A stretch of DNA of 64,000 nt from Paenibacillus marchantiophytorum (lineage in GTDB: Bacteria > Bacillota > Bacilli > Paenibacillales > NBRC-103111): assembly GCF_014640555.1 (NCBI RefSeq), contig NZ_BMHE01000002.1, positions 261,566 through 325,565 of the forward strand, read 5' to 3'. Within the stretch, counting starts at the first letter, position 1. Every line of letters begins with the position of its first letter. A model generated the notes under the pieces. That model saw only the letters and a program-made list of their open reading frames with translations, had not been told where the DNA came from and ran no database searches. The position numbers and the translations under genes are program-made. This document shows, piece after piece, positions 52,968 through 61,864 of the stretch.

Positions 52968-54398
52968 GTGAGTACAATTGCTGTGCAGAAGCAAGCAAAT
53001 TCCGGAGGATTCCGGGTGAAGGTACAAAATTTCGGTCGTTTTTTGAGTGGTATGGTGATGCCGAACATTGGCGCATTTATTGCTTGGGGACTCATTACGG
53101 CTTTATTTATTCCGACAGGCTGGATTCCAAATGAGTATTTGGCTAAACTAGTCGGCCCAACGATAACTTATCTTCTTCCCCTGCTGATTGGCTATACGGG
53201 AGGAACGATGATACACGGTACGCGCGGTGGCGTCATCGGCGCTGTCACGACGATGGGTGTCGTGATCGGTACGGATATCCCGATGTTCATGGGAGCCATG
53301 ATTGTTGGGCCATTCGCCGCATGGGTGCTGAAGCAGTTCGATAGGTCGATTGAAGGCAAAATTAAATCCGGCTTCGAAATGCTCGTGAACAACTTCTCGT
53401 CAGGCATCATCGGAGCTATTTTAGCCGTTCTAGCCTACACGGTAGTTGGTCCTGCGGTTCAAGTGGTGAGCAAGGCTCTCGCGTCAGGCGTGCAAGCGCT
53501 CGTCAATGCCGGCCTGCTGCCTCTGGCTAACGTACTGATCGAACCAGGGAAAGTGCTGTTCCTGAACAATGCCATTAATCATGGCGTGTTAAGTCCGATC
53601 GCTCTGGATCAAGCGTCCAAAACAGGCAAGTCCATCTTGTTCATGCTGGAGTCTAATCCAGGCCCAGGTCTTGGCATTCTGCTTGCGTATTGGTTTGTTG
53701 GCCGCGGCGCGGCGAAGCTTTCGGCACCGGGTTCTGCCATCATTCACTTCTTTGGCGGTATTCATGAAATTTATTTCCCTTACATTTTGATGAATCCACG
53801 ACTGATCTTGGCTGTTATAGCCGGTGGGGTGACAGGGACGTTCACGTTCTCCTTGTTCGGCGCAGGGCTGGTTGCTCCTCCTTCACCGGGAAGCATTTTC
53901 GCTTATATCGCTATGGCGCCCAAGGGTAACATGCTGCCGATTTTCTCAGGTGTGATTACATCAACGATTGTCTCCTTTGCCGTAGGTTCTCTGCTGCTCA
54001 AAACAAGCAAGCAAAGCGAGAGCGAAGATCTGGATCAAGCTACTGCACGAATGAAAGAAATGAAACAAGCTCCGGCTGCTGCGGCAGCGGAACAAGTAGC
54101 TGCTCCGGTCGCAAAACCAACAACCAACGTGCAGAAAATTGTTTTCTCATGCGATGCTGGCATGGGCTCAAGTGCCATGGGCGCCTCGATTTTGAGAAAG
54201 AAAATGAAAGAGGCAGCTATTGACATCACAGTCATTAATACAGCAATTAGTGAGATTCCAATGGACGCAGATATCGTTATTACGCATAAATCATTAACGG
54301 ATCGAGCGCGGAACAAAGCTCCGCAAGCCGAACATATTTCTATTGAGAATTTCATGAAAAGTCCGGCTTACGATGAGCTTGTGGAGCGATTGAGTTAA
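52968..54398 (+). CDS. mtlA: Mannitol-specific PTS enzyme IICB
   Basis: 476 residues. The membrane IIC domain covers about 1-345 (GMVMPNIGAFIAWGLITALF; NHGVLSPIALDQASK; GGIHEIYFPYILMNPRLI). After an Ala-rich linker the IIB domain follows, with phosphorylated Cys395 in FSCDAGMGSSAMGASIL. It imports and phosphorylates mannitol. The GTG at 52968 has AAAGGGAGG 8 bases upstream. The IIA part is encoded separately by mtlF, as in Bacillus and Geobacillus. It is first in the operon. Confidence 0.95.
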   Translation: MSTIAVQKQANSGGFRVKVQNFGRFLSGMVMPNIGAFIAWGLITALFIPTGWIPNEYLAKLVGPTITYLLPLLIGYTGGTMIHGTRGGVIGAVTTMGVVIGTDIPMFMGAMIVGPFAAWVLKQFDRSIEGKIKSGFEMLVNNFSSGIIGAILAVLAYTVVGPAVQVVSKALASGVQALVNAGLLPLANVLIEPGKVLFLNNAINHGVLSPIALDQASKTGKSILFMLESNPGPGLGILLAYWFVGRGAAKLSAPGSAIIHFFGGIHEIYFPYILMNPRLILAVIAGGVTGTFTFSLFGAGLVAPPSPGSIFAYIAMAPKGNMLPIFSGVITSTIVSFAVGSLLLKTSKQSESEDLDQATARMKEMKQAPAAAAAEQVAAPVAKPTTNVQKIVFSCDAGMGSSAMGASILRKKMKEAAIDITVINTAISEIPMDADIVITHKSLTDRARNKAPQAEHISIENFMKSPAYDELVERLS

Positions 54399-54409
54399 AC
54401 GGAATAACT

Positions 54410-54434
54410 TAACGCTGGCTGAATGCCGGCGTTA
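54410..54434 (+). terminator. Hairpin between mtlA and mtlR
   Basis: TAACGCTGGC, TGAAT, GCCGGCGTTA, one G-T pair, followed by a weak T-rich stretch. It probably lowers expression of the downstream genes rather than ending the transcript. Confidence 0.6.
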
Positions 54435-54463
54435 TCTCCATTTTGTTCGTGAGGAGAATCGAC

Positions 54464-56509
54464 ATGGGCCTGTCTAACAGGCATCGCCAAATCCTAGAGC
54501 TGTTAATGTATCGGGCGGATGACATTACAGCAGGAGAAATCGCTGCCGAAATCAATGTAAGCACACGTACCGTTCATCGAGAGTTGTCTGAACTCGAGAC
54601 GATTTTGGCTGATTATGGCATCGGGTTGCAGAAGAAATCAGGCAAGGGCATTCAGCTTCAAGCTGAGCCTGAACAGCTGGAAGCATTCAGACAGATGCTC
54701 TATGGCAGGATGGCTGTGGAGTACTCCGCCGAGGATCGCAGGATGATGATCCTATGTACTTTGCTGGAAGAAGAGGAACCTGTGAAGCTATTCGCGCTAT
54801 CGCACGATTTGGGCGTAACGGTTCCTACGATTACTCATGATCTGGATGAGCTGGAAGGATGGGTGAAGCGATCTAACCTCACGCTAGTGCGCAAAAGAGG
54901 CTATGGGGTCGGCTTAGTCGGCACAGAAGCCAATAAGCGCAGGATGATTGCCAGATTGGCCAAGAACGGGTTGGATGAATCGGATCTGTTTGGCAAGAAT
55001 GAAACGCCCCAATCTCAATCTCCGGTTGTCCAGAAATTGCTCGAGCTTATCGGCAAAGAGAACTTCACGCATGTTGAAGCTGCCTTGTGGCTAGCTGAAG
55101 ATGAAGGCTTGAGCGAGCTTTCGGAAGAGAGCTATACGAATCTGCTTATTCATATATCCATCACCATAGCTAGAATTCAGCAGGGCCGCTCGATGGAAGG
55201 TCAATTGGAAACAAGTCCACCTGTGGCAAGCAAGCTGCTAACGCATACGGTTGAGCATTTAACGAAAGTCCTTTCCGTGGAACTATCATCCGCCGAAATC
55301 GCCTATATTGCTGAATTACTGGAGCCAAAGTCTTTGAACCATCCCAATCATCTGCTTCCTATTGATGAACTGAGTTATATGGAGATGGTCTGGAAGTTGA
55401 TACGCTGCATGGAAAAAAGTCTGGATATTCCGTTCAGTGAGGATCGCTCCTTGCGCGATGGCCTTCTGCCACATCTGGAATCTGCGATCAAGCGGCTTCA
55501 GGCAGGAGCGAACATTCGCAATCCATTGCTGGCGCAAATCAAGAAAGATTATGAGTCCTTATTCGATGCGATACGACATGCCGTCAATCAGACGATCGAA
55601 GAAATGGCGATCCCTGATGAAGAGATTGGGTTCCTGGTTATGCATTTCGGAGCCTCGATGGAAAGACAGAAGCAGTTTAAGAGAAATGTAAGAGCTATAT
55701 TAGTCTGCACGAGCGGTATCGGTACTTCCAAAATGCTTGCTGTGCGTCTAACGAAGGAGCTTCCGCAAATCAATATTATTGGGCATGCCTCGTGGTTTGA
55801 GGCAGCGCGTATTCCTGAGAAGGACTACGATCTGATTATTTCTACCGTTGATTTGCCCTTGGAGCCTAATCAATACATGAAGTTAAGTCCGCTGCTTACG
55901 AAGGAAGAAGCAGAACGTCTGAGGCTTTTCATCCAAAATGTCACCTTGCAAAAACAGCCGGAAGAACGCATAGAAACGCATCAAGAGGAAGATTCAACAG
56001 GTCGATTGCATCGCATCCAGCTTTATATAAATGAAATCGTCAGCATCATTGATCAATTCAAGGTGCATGCCATTGAGCAAAGCTTTCATAGTCTGCAGCA
56101 AGCATTAGAGGTTATCTGCGGCTACAGCAGCCGAGCAGGCGTTATTGAGGAAGTAGGGCCTATTGTCAATCTTTTGTTGGAAAGGGAGCGACTGAGCAGT
56201 CAAGTCATTCCGGATACGGGGCTTGCCCTTTTTCACATTCGAAGCGAACAAGTTTTGAGGCCTTCATTTACACTATTTCGATTAAAAGAAGATTTGCCTC
56301 TGGAAAGTGGGATACCGTCCGAAGTCAAGCAATTGCTGTTGATGCTTGGTCCCCAGAAGCTTTCCAAAGAAAGTCTGGAAGTTCTAAGCGAAATAAGCTC
56401 TTTGCTATTAATTCCGGAGATGATTGAACTGCTTAAATCGGGAAACCAAACTGAAATTAAGCAATTTATATCCCAAGAACTAGCTGCTTTCTTAGAAAAT
56501 AAAAAATAA
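54464..56509 (+). CDS. mtlR: Mannitol operon activator MtlR (BglG family with PTS domains)
   Basis: 681 residues from the ATG at 54464 (TGAGGAGA 7 bases upstream). Order: DeoR-type helix-turn-helix (ADDITAGEIAAEINVSTRTV), second winged helix, PRD1 near residues 200-290, PRD2 near 300-400, a GatB-like IIB domain with AILVCTSGIGTSKMLAVRL, and a mannitol-type IIA domain at the C-terminus. PTS-dependent phosphorylation of the PRD histidines and the IIB cysteine normally sets activity by glucose and mannitol supply. It should activate transcription of its own operon. mtlF begins 24 bases later. Confidence 0.93.
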   Translation: MGLSNRHRQILELLMYRADDITAGEIAAEINVSTRTVHRELSELETILADYGIGLQKKSGKGIQLQAEPEQLEAFRQMLYGRMAVEYSAEDRRMMILCTLLEEEEPVKLFALSHDLGVTVPTITHDLDELEGWVKRSNLTLVRKRGYGVGLVGTEANKRRMIARLAKNGLDESDLFGKNETPQSQSPVVQKLLELIGKENFTHVEAALWLAEDEGLSELSEESYTNLLIHISITIARIQQGRSMEGQLETSPPVASKLLTHTVEHLTKVLSVELSSAEIAYIAELLEPKSLNHPNHLLPIDELSYMEMVWKLIRCMEKSLDIPFSEDRSLRDGLLPHLESAIKRLQAGANIRNPLLAQIKKDYESLFDAIRHAVNQTIEEMAIPDEEIGFLVMHFGASMERQKQFKRNVRAILVCTSGIGTSKMLAVRLTKELPQINIIGHASWFEAARIPEKDYDLIISTVDLPLEPNQYMKLSPLLTKEEAERLRLFIQNVTLQKQPEERIETHQEEDSTGRLHRIQLYINEIVSIIDQFKVHAIEQSFHSLQQALEVICGYSSRAGVIEEVGPIVNLLLERERLSSQVIPDTGLALFHIRSEQVLRPSFTLFRLKEDLPLESGIPSEVKQLLLMLGPQKLSKESLEVLSEISSLLLIPEMIELLKSGNQTEIKQFISQELAAFLENKK

Positions 56510-56533
56510 ATCGGATATATGGAGAGATCAATC

Positions 56534-56971
56534 ATGAGTATCTTATCAACGAACAAAATTAGGCTGAATGCGAAGCCCAAGGATAAATTCGAGGCGATTC
56601 GGATGGCTGGTCAACTGTTAGTAGACGCGGGTCATGCATCAACCGCTTATATCGACAAAATGTTGGAAAGAGAGCAAACCCTCTCCACCTATATGGGCAA
56701 TGGCCTTGCCATTCCGCATGGCACGCAGGATTCCAAATCACTGATCATTTCGACAGGGCTGTCGATCGTACAAATCCCTGATGGCGTTGATTTTGGAGAA
56801 GGGGAATTAGCCACTTTGGTGATCGGGATTGCAGCCGCAGGGAATGAACATTTGGACATTTTGACGAATGTGGCGATGATTTGTTCCGAGGATGAGAATG
56901 TCGAGATGATTATGAAAGCGACGACGCCGGAAGAGATGGTCAGCATTTTTGAAAGCGGGATGGAATCATGA
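56534..56971 (+). CDS. mtlF: Mannitol-specific PTS enzyme IIA
   Basis: 145 residues from the ATG at 56534 (GGAGAGA upstream). The phosphorylated histidine is His62 in NGLAIPHGTQDSK. It receives phosphate from HPr and passes it to the IIB domain of MtlA. It overlaps mtlD by four bases (ATGA). Confidence 0.95.
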   Translation: MSILSTNKIRLNAKPKDKFEAIRMAGQLLVDAGHASTAYIDKMLEREQTLSTYMGNGLAIPHGTQDSKSLIISTGLSIVQIPDGVDFGEGELATLVIGIAAAGNEHLDILTNVAMICSEDENVEMIMKATTPEEMVSIFESGMES

Positions 56972-58125
56972 AGGCCGTTCATTTCGGAGCAGGGAATATC
57001 GGACGCGGATTCATCGGTCTCCTTTTGTCGCAGGCAGGCTATGAGGTCTTGTTCTCTGATGTGAACGACAGCTTGGTGGAGCAGCTCAAGGAAAGAAAAT
57101 CGTACACGGTTCGCTTAGCCAATGAGGCGCAGGAGGCGTTCCACGTTTCTAATGTGTCCGCGATCAATGGGAAACAGGCAGACGATGTCGCAGAGGCGGT
57201 TGCACAGGCTGATCTCGTCACAACGGCCGTTGGTGTGAATATCCTCAAACACATTGCGGCTGGCATCGCCAAAGGGATTGAGCTGCGCTTGAATCGCGGC
57301 GCCGCGCCGCTTCATATTATCGCCTGCGAGAATGCGATTGGCGGAAGCACGCAGCTCAAGGGACATGTGTACAGTCATTTGAGCGCGGATATGCGCGAAA
57401 AGGCAGATGCCATCATCGCGTTCCCCGATGCAGCGGTCGATCGGATCGTTCCTTTGCAGCATCATGAAGATCCTCTGCAAGTGACGGTGGAGCCATTCTA
57501 TGAGTGGGTGATTGATGAGTCTCAAATGCTGGAGGGTTTTCACCGAATTGAGGGCGTTCATTATGTGAAACAACTCGAGCCCTACATCGAGCGCAAGCTG
57601 TTTACTGTGAATACAGGGCACTGCAGCGCGGCTTATCTTGGCTATCTGCATGGCTTCGATACCATTCAAGCAGCAATGGCAAACCCGCAAATTGCCGCCT
57701 TGGTGCGCCATGTGATGGAGGAGACAGGTTCCTTGCTGATTAAGAAGCATGGTTTTGATCAGGCTCAACATGATAGTTATATCGATAAAATTTTGAACAG
57801 ATTCTTAAACCCATATTTGATCGATGAAGTTGCCAGAGTTGGCAGATCGCCAATTCGCAAGTTATCCGTCAATGATCGACTCGTTCGGCCTGCTTTACAG
57901 GCTTATGATCTTGGGATGAAGCCGGCTTATTTGGCTATGGCGATGGCGGCAGCCTTCTCTTTTAAGGATAAGGAAGATCCTGAGGCTATTCAGATTCAAG
58001 CGGATTTGGCGGCAAGCGGAATCACGCAAGCGATAACCGAATATACAACGATCCCTGAAGATCACCCGATCCATGCTATGATTAAGACGCAGTATGAACA
58101 ATTTCAACAGGTAGAAGTTTCCTAA
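56968..58125 (+). CDS. mtlD: Mannitol-1-phosphate 5-dehydrogenase
   Basis: 385 residues. The N-terminal NAD-binding fold is AVHFGAGNIGRGFIGLLLSQ. The polyol-dehydrogenase signature with the catalytic lysine lies in YIERKLFTVNTGHCSAAYLG. It oxidises mannitol 1-phosphate to fructose 6-phosphate. The start overlaps mtlF. The enzyme I gene follows after 18 bases. Confidence 0.96.
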   Translation: MKAVHFGAGNIGRGFIGLLLSQAGYEVLFSDVNDSLVEQLKERKSYTVRLANEAQEAFHVSNVSAINGKQADDVAEAVAQADLVTTAVGVNILKHIAAGIAKGIELRLNRGAAPLHIIACENAIGGSTQLKGHVYSHLSADMREKADAIIAFPDAAVDRIVPLQHHEDPLQVTVEPFYEWVIDESQMLEGFHRIEGVHYVKQLEPYIERKLFTVNTGHCSAAYLGYLHGFDTIQAAMANPQIAALVRHVMEETGSLLIKKHGFDQAQHDSYIDKILNRFLNPYLIDEVARVGRSPIRKLSVNDRLVRPALQAYDLGMKPAYLAMAMAAAFSFKDKEDPEAIQIQADLAASGITQAITEYTTIPEDHPIHAMIKTQYEQFQQVEVS

Positions 58126-58143
58126 GAAAGGGGAGTTCCCAAG

Positions 58144-59883
58144 ATGGCTAAAATGATGACCAAACGCTTGACTGGTATAGCTGCTTCCCCCGGAATTGCC
58201 ATAGCCAAAGCTTTCCGACTGAACAATGCTGATTACGTGCCAGTTGCCGACAAAGCAGCGGATACTCAAATAGAAGTAAACCGATTTCGCAAGGCTGTTG
58301 ATGAAGCCAGGCAGGAGCTTGAAGAGATCAGATTATTAACGGAGCAGCGCATGGGAGCTGCCAAGGCGGAGATTTTCGAAGCCCATCTCATGCTGCTGGA
58401 AGATCCTGATTACGTAGATGCGGTGATCGATGGCATTGAAGAGGAAGGCATGAACGCCGAATTCAAGCTGCATGAAATAGCGAACTGCTTCATTGAAGTG
58501 CTCAGCGCGATGGATAACGAGCTGCTTAGGGAACGTGCGGCGGATGTGAAGGACGTTACCGGCCGCATCATGAGCAGGCTTCGTGGCGTCTCCTACGCAG
58601 CGATTGCGGCCATTAATGAACCTTGTATTCTAATCGCGGAAGACTTAACCCCTTCGGATACAGCGCAGTTAAATCTGGATTATGTGCTCGGCTTTGTAAC
58701 GGAAATCGGCAGCCGTACTTCGCATTCTGCGATTATGGCTCGCTCGCTTGAAGTGCCGGCTATCGTTGGGGCCGGCGCGGCGGCTGGAGAAATCCAGACA
58801 GGGACGATGGTTGTCATGGATGCGTCGCTGGGGACGGTTCTTATCGCCCCGACCGAAGAAGAAGTAGCGGAGTACCAGTCACGCAAGCTTGCCTATGATC
58901 AACGCAGAGAGGAACTTCGCAAGCTGCTGGATCAGCCAACGATTTCAGCTGACGGGCAGCATGTTGAGCTTGCTGCCAATATCGGCAGTGTGGAAGATCT
59001 GCAGAAGGTGCTCGCGAACGGAGCGGAAGGGATCGGGCTGTTCCGCACGGAATTCCTGTATATGGGACGCAGCGCGATGCCTAGTGAAGAGGAACAATTT
59101 CAAGTATATAAGCATGTCTTAGAGCGAATGAATCCTAAGCCTGTCGTCATTCGTACGCTGGATATCGGTGGCGATAAAGAATTGCCTTATATGAAGCTTC
59201 CGGAAGAGAGCAATCCATTCTTGGGGCTGCGTGCGATCCGCCTATGTTTAAGCAAACAGGAGATATTCCGGACTCAGCTACGAGCTTTACTGCGGGCAAG
59301 CGCCTATGGGCAATTGAAAATTATGTTCCCCATGATTGCTGTTATGGAAGAGCTGAGGGAAGCGAAGCAATTGCTCAAAGAGGAAAAAGGGAAGCTGGTA
59401 CAAGAAGGAGTCCCTGTATCGGAGAACATCGAGGTAGGCATTATGATCGAAGTTCCGGCTGCTGCCCTGGGAGCGGATTTCCTCGCCCAAGAGGTCGACT
59501 TCTTCAGTATCGGAACGAATGATTTGATTCAATATACAATGGCGGCAGATCGCATGAATGAAACGGTCTCCTATTTGTATCAGCCTTGCCATCCAGCTGT
59601 TTTGCGTTTGATCCATATGGTCATCCGGGCAGCGGAGCGGGAAGGGAAATGGGTTGGCATGTGCGGGGAGATGGCAGGCGACGTAACAGCAATTCCAATT
59701 CTACTCGGTATGGGCCTTCATGAATTCAGCATGAGTGCCAGCTCGATTTTGCCCGCAAGAGCATTGATTAAAGAGGTGTCGAGAACAGAGTGGGCAGGTT
59801 ATACGCAGCAGATTCTAGCCATGAGCAGCCAAGAGCAAATCCAACAATTCGTCAAGCAGAAGACAAGGAGTGACTTGCAATGA
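58144..59883 (+). CDS. ptsI: PTS enzyme I (phosphoenolpyruvate-protein phosphotransferase)
   Basis: 579 residues, full length. The phosphorylated histidine is His194 in GSRTSHSAIMARSLEVPAIV. The PEP-binding TIM barrel contains GIGLFRTEFLYMGR and the C-terminal catalytic cysteine segment VGMCGEMAGD. It takes phosphate from phosphoenolpyruvate and passes it to HPr. AAAGGGGAG precedes the ATG. General PTS genes usually stand in their own ptsHI operon, so this is probably an additional, mannitol-co-regulated copy; whether another copy exists cannot be seen here. Confidence 0.93.
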   Translation: MAKMMTKRLTGIAASPGIAIAKAFRLNNADYVPVADKAADTQIEVNRFRKAVDEARQELEEIRLLTEQRMGAAKAEIFEAHLMLLEDPDYVDAVIDGIEEEGMNAEFKLHEIANCFIEVLSAMDNELLRERAADVKDVTGRIMSRLRGVSYAAIAAINEPCILIAEDLTPSDTAQLNLDYVLGFVTEIGSRTSHSAIMARSLEVPAIVGAGAAAGEIQTGTMVVMDASLGTVLIAPTEEEVAEYQSRKLAYDQRREELRKLLDQPTISADGQHVELAANIGSVEDLQKVLANGAEGIGLFRTEFLYMGRSAMPSEEEQFQVYKHVLERMNPKPVVIRTLDIGGDKELPYMKLPEESNPFLGLRAIRLCLSKQEIFRTQLRALLRASAYGQLKIMFPMIAVMEELREAKQLLKEEKGKLVQEGVPVSENIEVGIMIEVPAAALGADFLAQEVDFFSIGTNDLIQYTMAADRMNETVSYLYQPCHPAVLRLIHMVIRAAEREGKWVGMCGEMAGDVTAIPILLGMGLHEFSMSASSILPARALIKEVSRTEWAGYTQQILAMSSQEQIQQFVKQKTRSDLQ

Positions 59884-60143
59884 GATCGCAAATGTTTACG
59901 ATTCTAAATCCATCGGGTTTTCATGCCCGTCCTACCAAAGTGTTCGTTCAGAAAGTCGGCACCTTTCCCTGCAAAGTAAGTGTAAGCAAAGGCGGGAAGA
60001 AGGTTAACGGTAAAAGCTCGCTAAGCATGCTTACACTGGGCATTCAGCACAATGATGAAGTAACGTTGGAAGTGGACGGCGAGCAAGAGGAGCAGGCGCT
60101 GCAAGAACTTGGGGCGCTGCTTACTCATATTTTCGAAGAATAG
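59880..60143 (+). CDS. ptsH: HPr-family phosphocarrier protein
   Basis: 87 residues, the canonical HPr length. His15 lies in NPSGFHARPT, the enzyme I site. Ser46, within GKSSLSMLTLG, is where HPr kinase acts in Bacillota, although the surrounding residues differ from the usual KSIMGVMSL. ATG at 59880 overlaps the enzyme I stop by four bases, with AAGGAG 8 bases upstream. The order enzyme I then HPr is the reverse of the usual ptsH-ptsI. The serine context makes its role in CcpA signalling uncertain. Confidence 0.92.
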   Translation: MRSQMFTILNPSGFHARPTKVFVQKVGTFPCKVSVSKGGKKVNGKSSLSMLTLGIQHNDEVTLEVDGEQEEQALQELGALLTHIFEE

Positions 60144-60158
60144 CTGTATCTCATAATA

Positions 60159-60209
60159 AACAGAGGCTGACTCGAAAGGTTGAATACCTTGAGAGCAGCC
60201 TCTGTTCCT
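60159..60209. terminator. Terminator at the end of the mannitol operon
   Basis: AACAGAGGCTG pairs perfectly with CAGCCTCTGTT around a 26-base loop, followed by CCTGTTT. It may serve the convergent aldo/keto reductase gene as well. Confidence 0.75.
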
Positions 60210-60216
60210 GTTTGTA

Positions 60217-61080
60217 TTAACGAACGTACCACTCGCCGGAAACCCAATCGGTGGATTTCCAACGCAGGACATCGGGGGTAGCCAAATGCATGATTTCTTT
60301 GAGAAAAGCAAGCTGCTCGAGTTCGGTCATCGGTGTAAAGCTTTTGGCGATGGCCAGGTTTTGTTCGAGCTGCGCCATCGACTCCATCCCGACAATCGCT
60401 GTCGAAATAGGGAGCGAGAACGTATATTGCAGCGCCTTCTCATACCAAGGTGCAAGCTTGCCAAGGGCCATGACTTTCATCCCGATGATGGCCACACCCT
60501 TCTCAATCGCCTTGGGCAGAAATTCTTGAGCAAAGCTGTACACGAGATGGTCCGCTGCCGATAGGGCAACCAGAGCGCTGTCGAAGGCATAGCGTTCGAT
60601 CGCTTCCAGTTGGACTAGTGGATTCGTGTGTCCGCTGATCGAGATATGCTTGATCAAGCCTTGTTCCTTCGCTTCGAGGAGCGCCTCCAGCGCGCCGCCT
60701 TTGGCGAAGCACTTGTCGAGCTCATCCATTGTCATAATGTTATGTAATCGCCATTCATCCACATGATCCGTCTGCAGGCGCTTCAAACTTGCTTCCAGCA
60801 GCTTCAGTGAGCCGTCACGCGTGCGATCGTGTGTCTTGGTTGCAATCCAGACTTCATCCCTGCGATTCTGGAGCGCCAAGGCTTTGCCTAAGCGCTCTTC
60901 CGATTGCCCGTCCGAATAGCTTGGTGCTGTATCGAAATAGGTAATGCCCTCGTCAATCGCCCGATTCACAATATGAATCGCTTCCTCTTCCGTGCAGTTG
61001 TGTTCATCTACAATGCGCTGAGCGCCAAAGCTCAGGATTGGAAATTGCTGCCCAGTTGAACCGAAAAGCCGTTTCTCCAC
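60217..61080 (-). CDS. Aldo/keto reductase
   Basis: 287 residues from a GTG at 61080, chosen because AAAGGAG lies 8 bases upstream; a GTG at 61089 falls within that site. The catalytic tetrad is visible: Asp and Tyr in YFDTAPSYSDGQSEERLGKA, Lys in WIATKTHDR and His in VDEWRLHNI (an Arg replaces the more usual hydrophobic residue before Leu-His). It reduces carbonyl compounds with NADPH; the substrate is unknown. The C-terminal NADP-binding part has STAIVGMESMAQLEQN. It is a single gene, convergent with the mannitol operon. Confidence 0.88.
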   Translation of the reverse strand: MEKRLFGSTGQQFPILSFGAQRIVDEHNCTEEEAIHIVNRAIDEGITYFDTAPSYSDGQSEERLGKALALQNRRDEVWIATKTHDRTRDGSLKLLEASLKRLQTDHVDEWRLHNIMTMDELDKCFAKGGALEALLEAKEQGLIKHISISGHTNPLVQLEAIERYAFDSALVALSAADHLVYSFAQEFLPKAIEKGVAIIGMKVMALGKLAPWYEKALQYTFSLPISTAIVGMESMAQLEQNLAIAKSFTPMTELEQLAFLKEIMHLATPDVLRWKSTDWVSGEWYVR

Positions 61081-61300
61081 TTCATCCACTCCTTTATATC
61101 CTCATCTTTGCCAAAAAGGTGAAGAGATCATACACCATTCACAATTGAAATCGCTTACTTTAAGCTAGAGATCGCATTAAGCAGGAATTTGCCCTCTCTA
61201 AGTATAAAATAGGTAAGAGCAGGATGCCAGCATTCGTCAGAAGGTTTGTTTATTCAACAAATGTTCATGACTATTGTCCTATATATTCGACAAAAAGTGA

Positions 61301-61340
61301 TTGTAATTTATAGTAAATAAACTTATTATATGTACATATA
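61301..61340 (+). promoter_or_regulatory. Promoter and palindromic operator of the MarR-motAB unit
   Basis: TTGTAA (61301-61306), 17-base spacer, TATTAT (61324-61329). TATATGTACATATA (61327-61340), a perfect 14-base palindrome, overlaps the -10 box and the start region. It is a good candidate for autorepression by the MarR protein encoded 30 bases further on. Confidence 0.55.
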
Positions 61341-61369
61341 CAACTTTCTGTCGAAATCATGGAGGGTCA

Positions 61370-61831
61370 ATGACATCGGAACATGGAAAGCCTTATGACA
61401 GCCCAGGATTTCATCTCTGGCAGGTCACGAATCAATGGCAAAAAAATCTTCGCCATGCCCTGCATGACTTGGATCTAACGCATGTTCAATTTATTTTGCT
61501 GGCAGCTACGCAAGGATTAAACACACAGTCACAGCTCGAGGACATCACACAGGTACAAATTGCGAGTTATGCGCATGTTGATCCGATGATGGCGTCGCAA
61601 GTGCTCCGTCACTTGGAAAAGAAAGGGTTTATTATCCGCAAGGAACACCCGACAGACACAAGGGCGAAAGCGATCTCCTTAACGCTGGAAGGGGAACGGA
61701 TAACTGCCCAAGCACTGGAGATTGTCATGGAAGCCGAGAATATCTTTTTTGCTAGGTTGGGGGAAGAACAGGAAACATTAGTAAACTTGATGCGTGCTTT
61801 GGGAAATGAAACAACTCAAGATAACAATTAA
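61370..61831 (+). CDS. MarR-family transcriptional regulator
   Basis: 153 residues, a typical MarR winged helix-turn-helix: THVQFILLAATQGLN, recognition region IASYAHVDPMMASQVLRHLE, then the wing KEHPTDTRAKAISLTLEGER. ATGGAGGGT lies upstream of the ATG. It is 33 bases upstream of motA with no terminator between, so it is probably co-transcribed with the motility genes. It may respond to a small phenolic or oxidative signal; the ligand is unknown. Confidence 0.9.
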   Translation: MTSEHGKPYDSPGFHLWQVTNQWQKNLRHALHDLDLTHVQFILLAATQGLNTQSQLEDITQVQIASYAHVDPMMASQVLRHLEKKGFIIRKEHPTDTRAKAISLTLEGERITAQALEIVMEAENIFFARLGEEQETLVNLMRALGNETTQDNN

Positions 61832-61864
61832 CATGAAAATGACCATAGGAGAGGTGTCTTGCAC

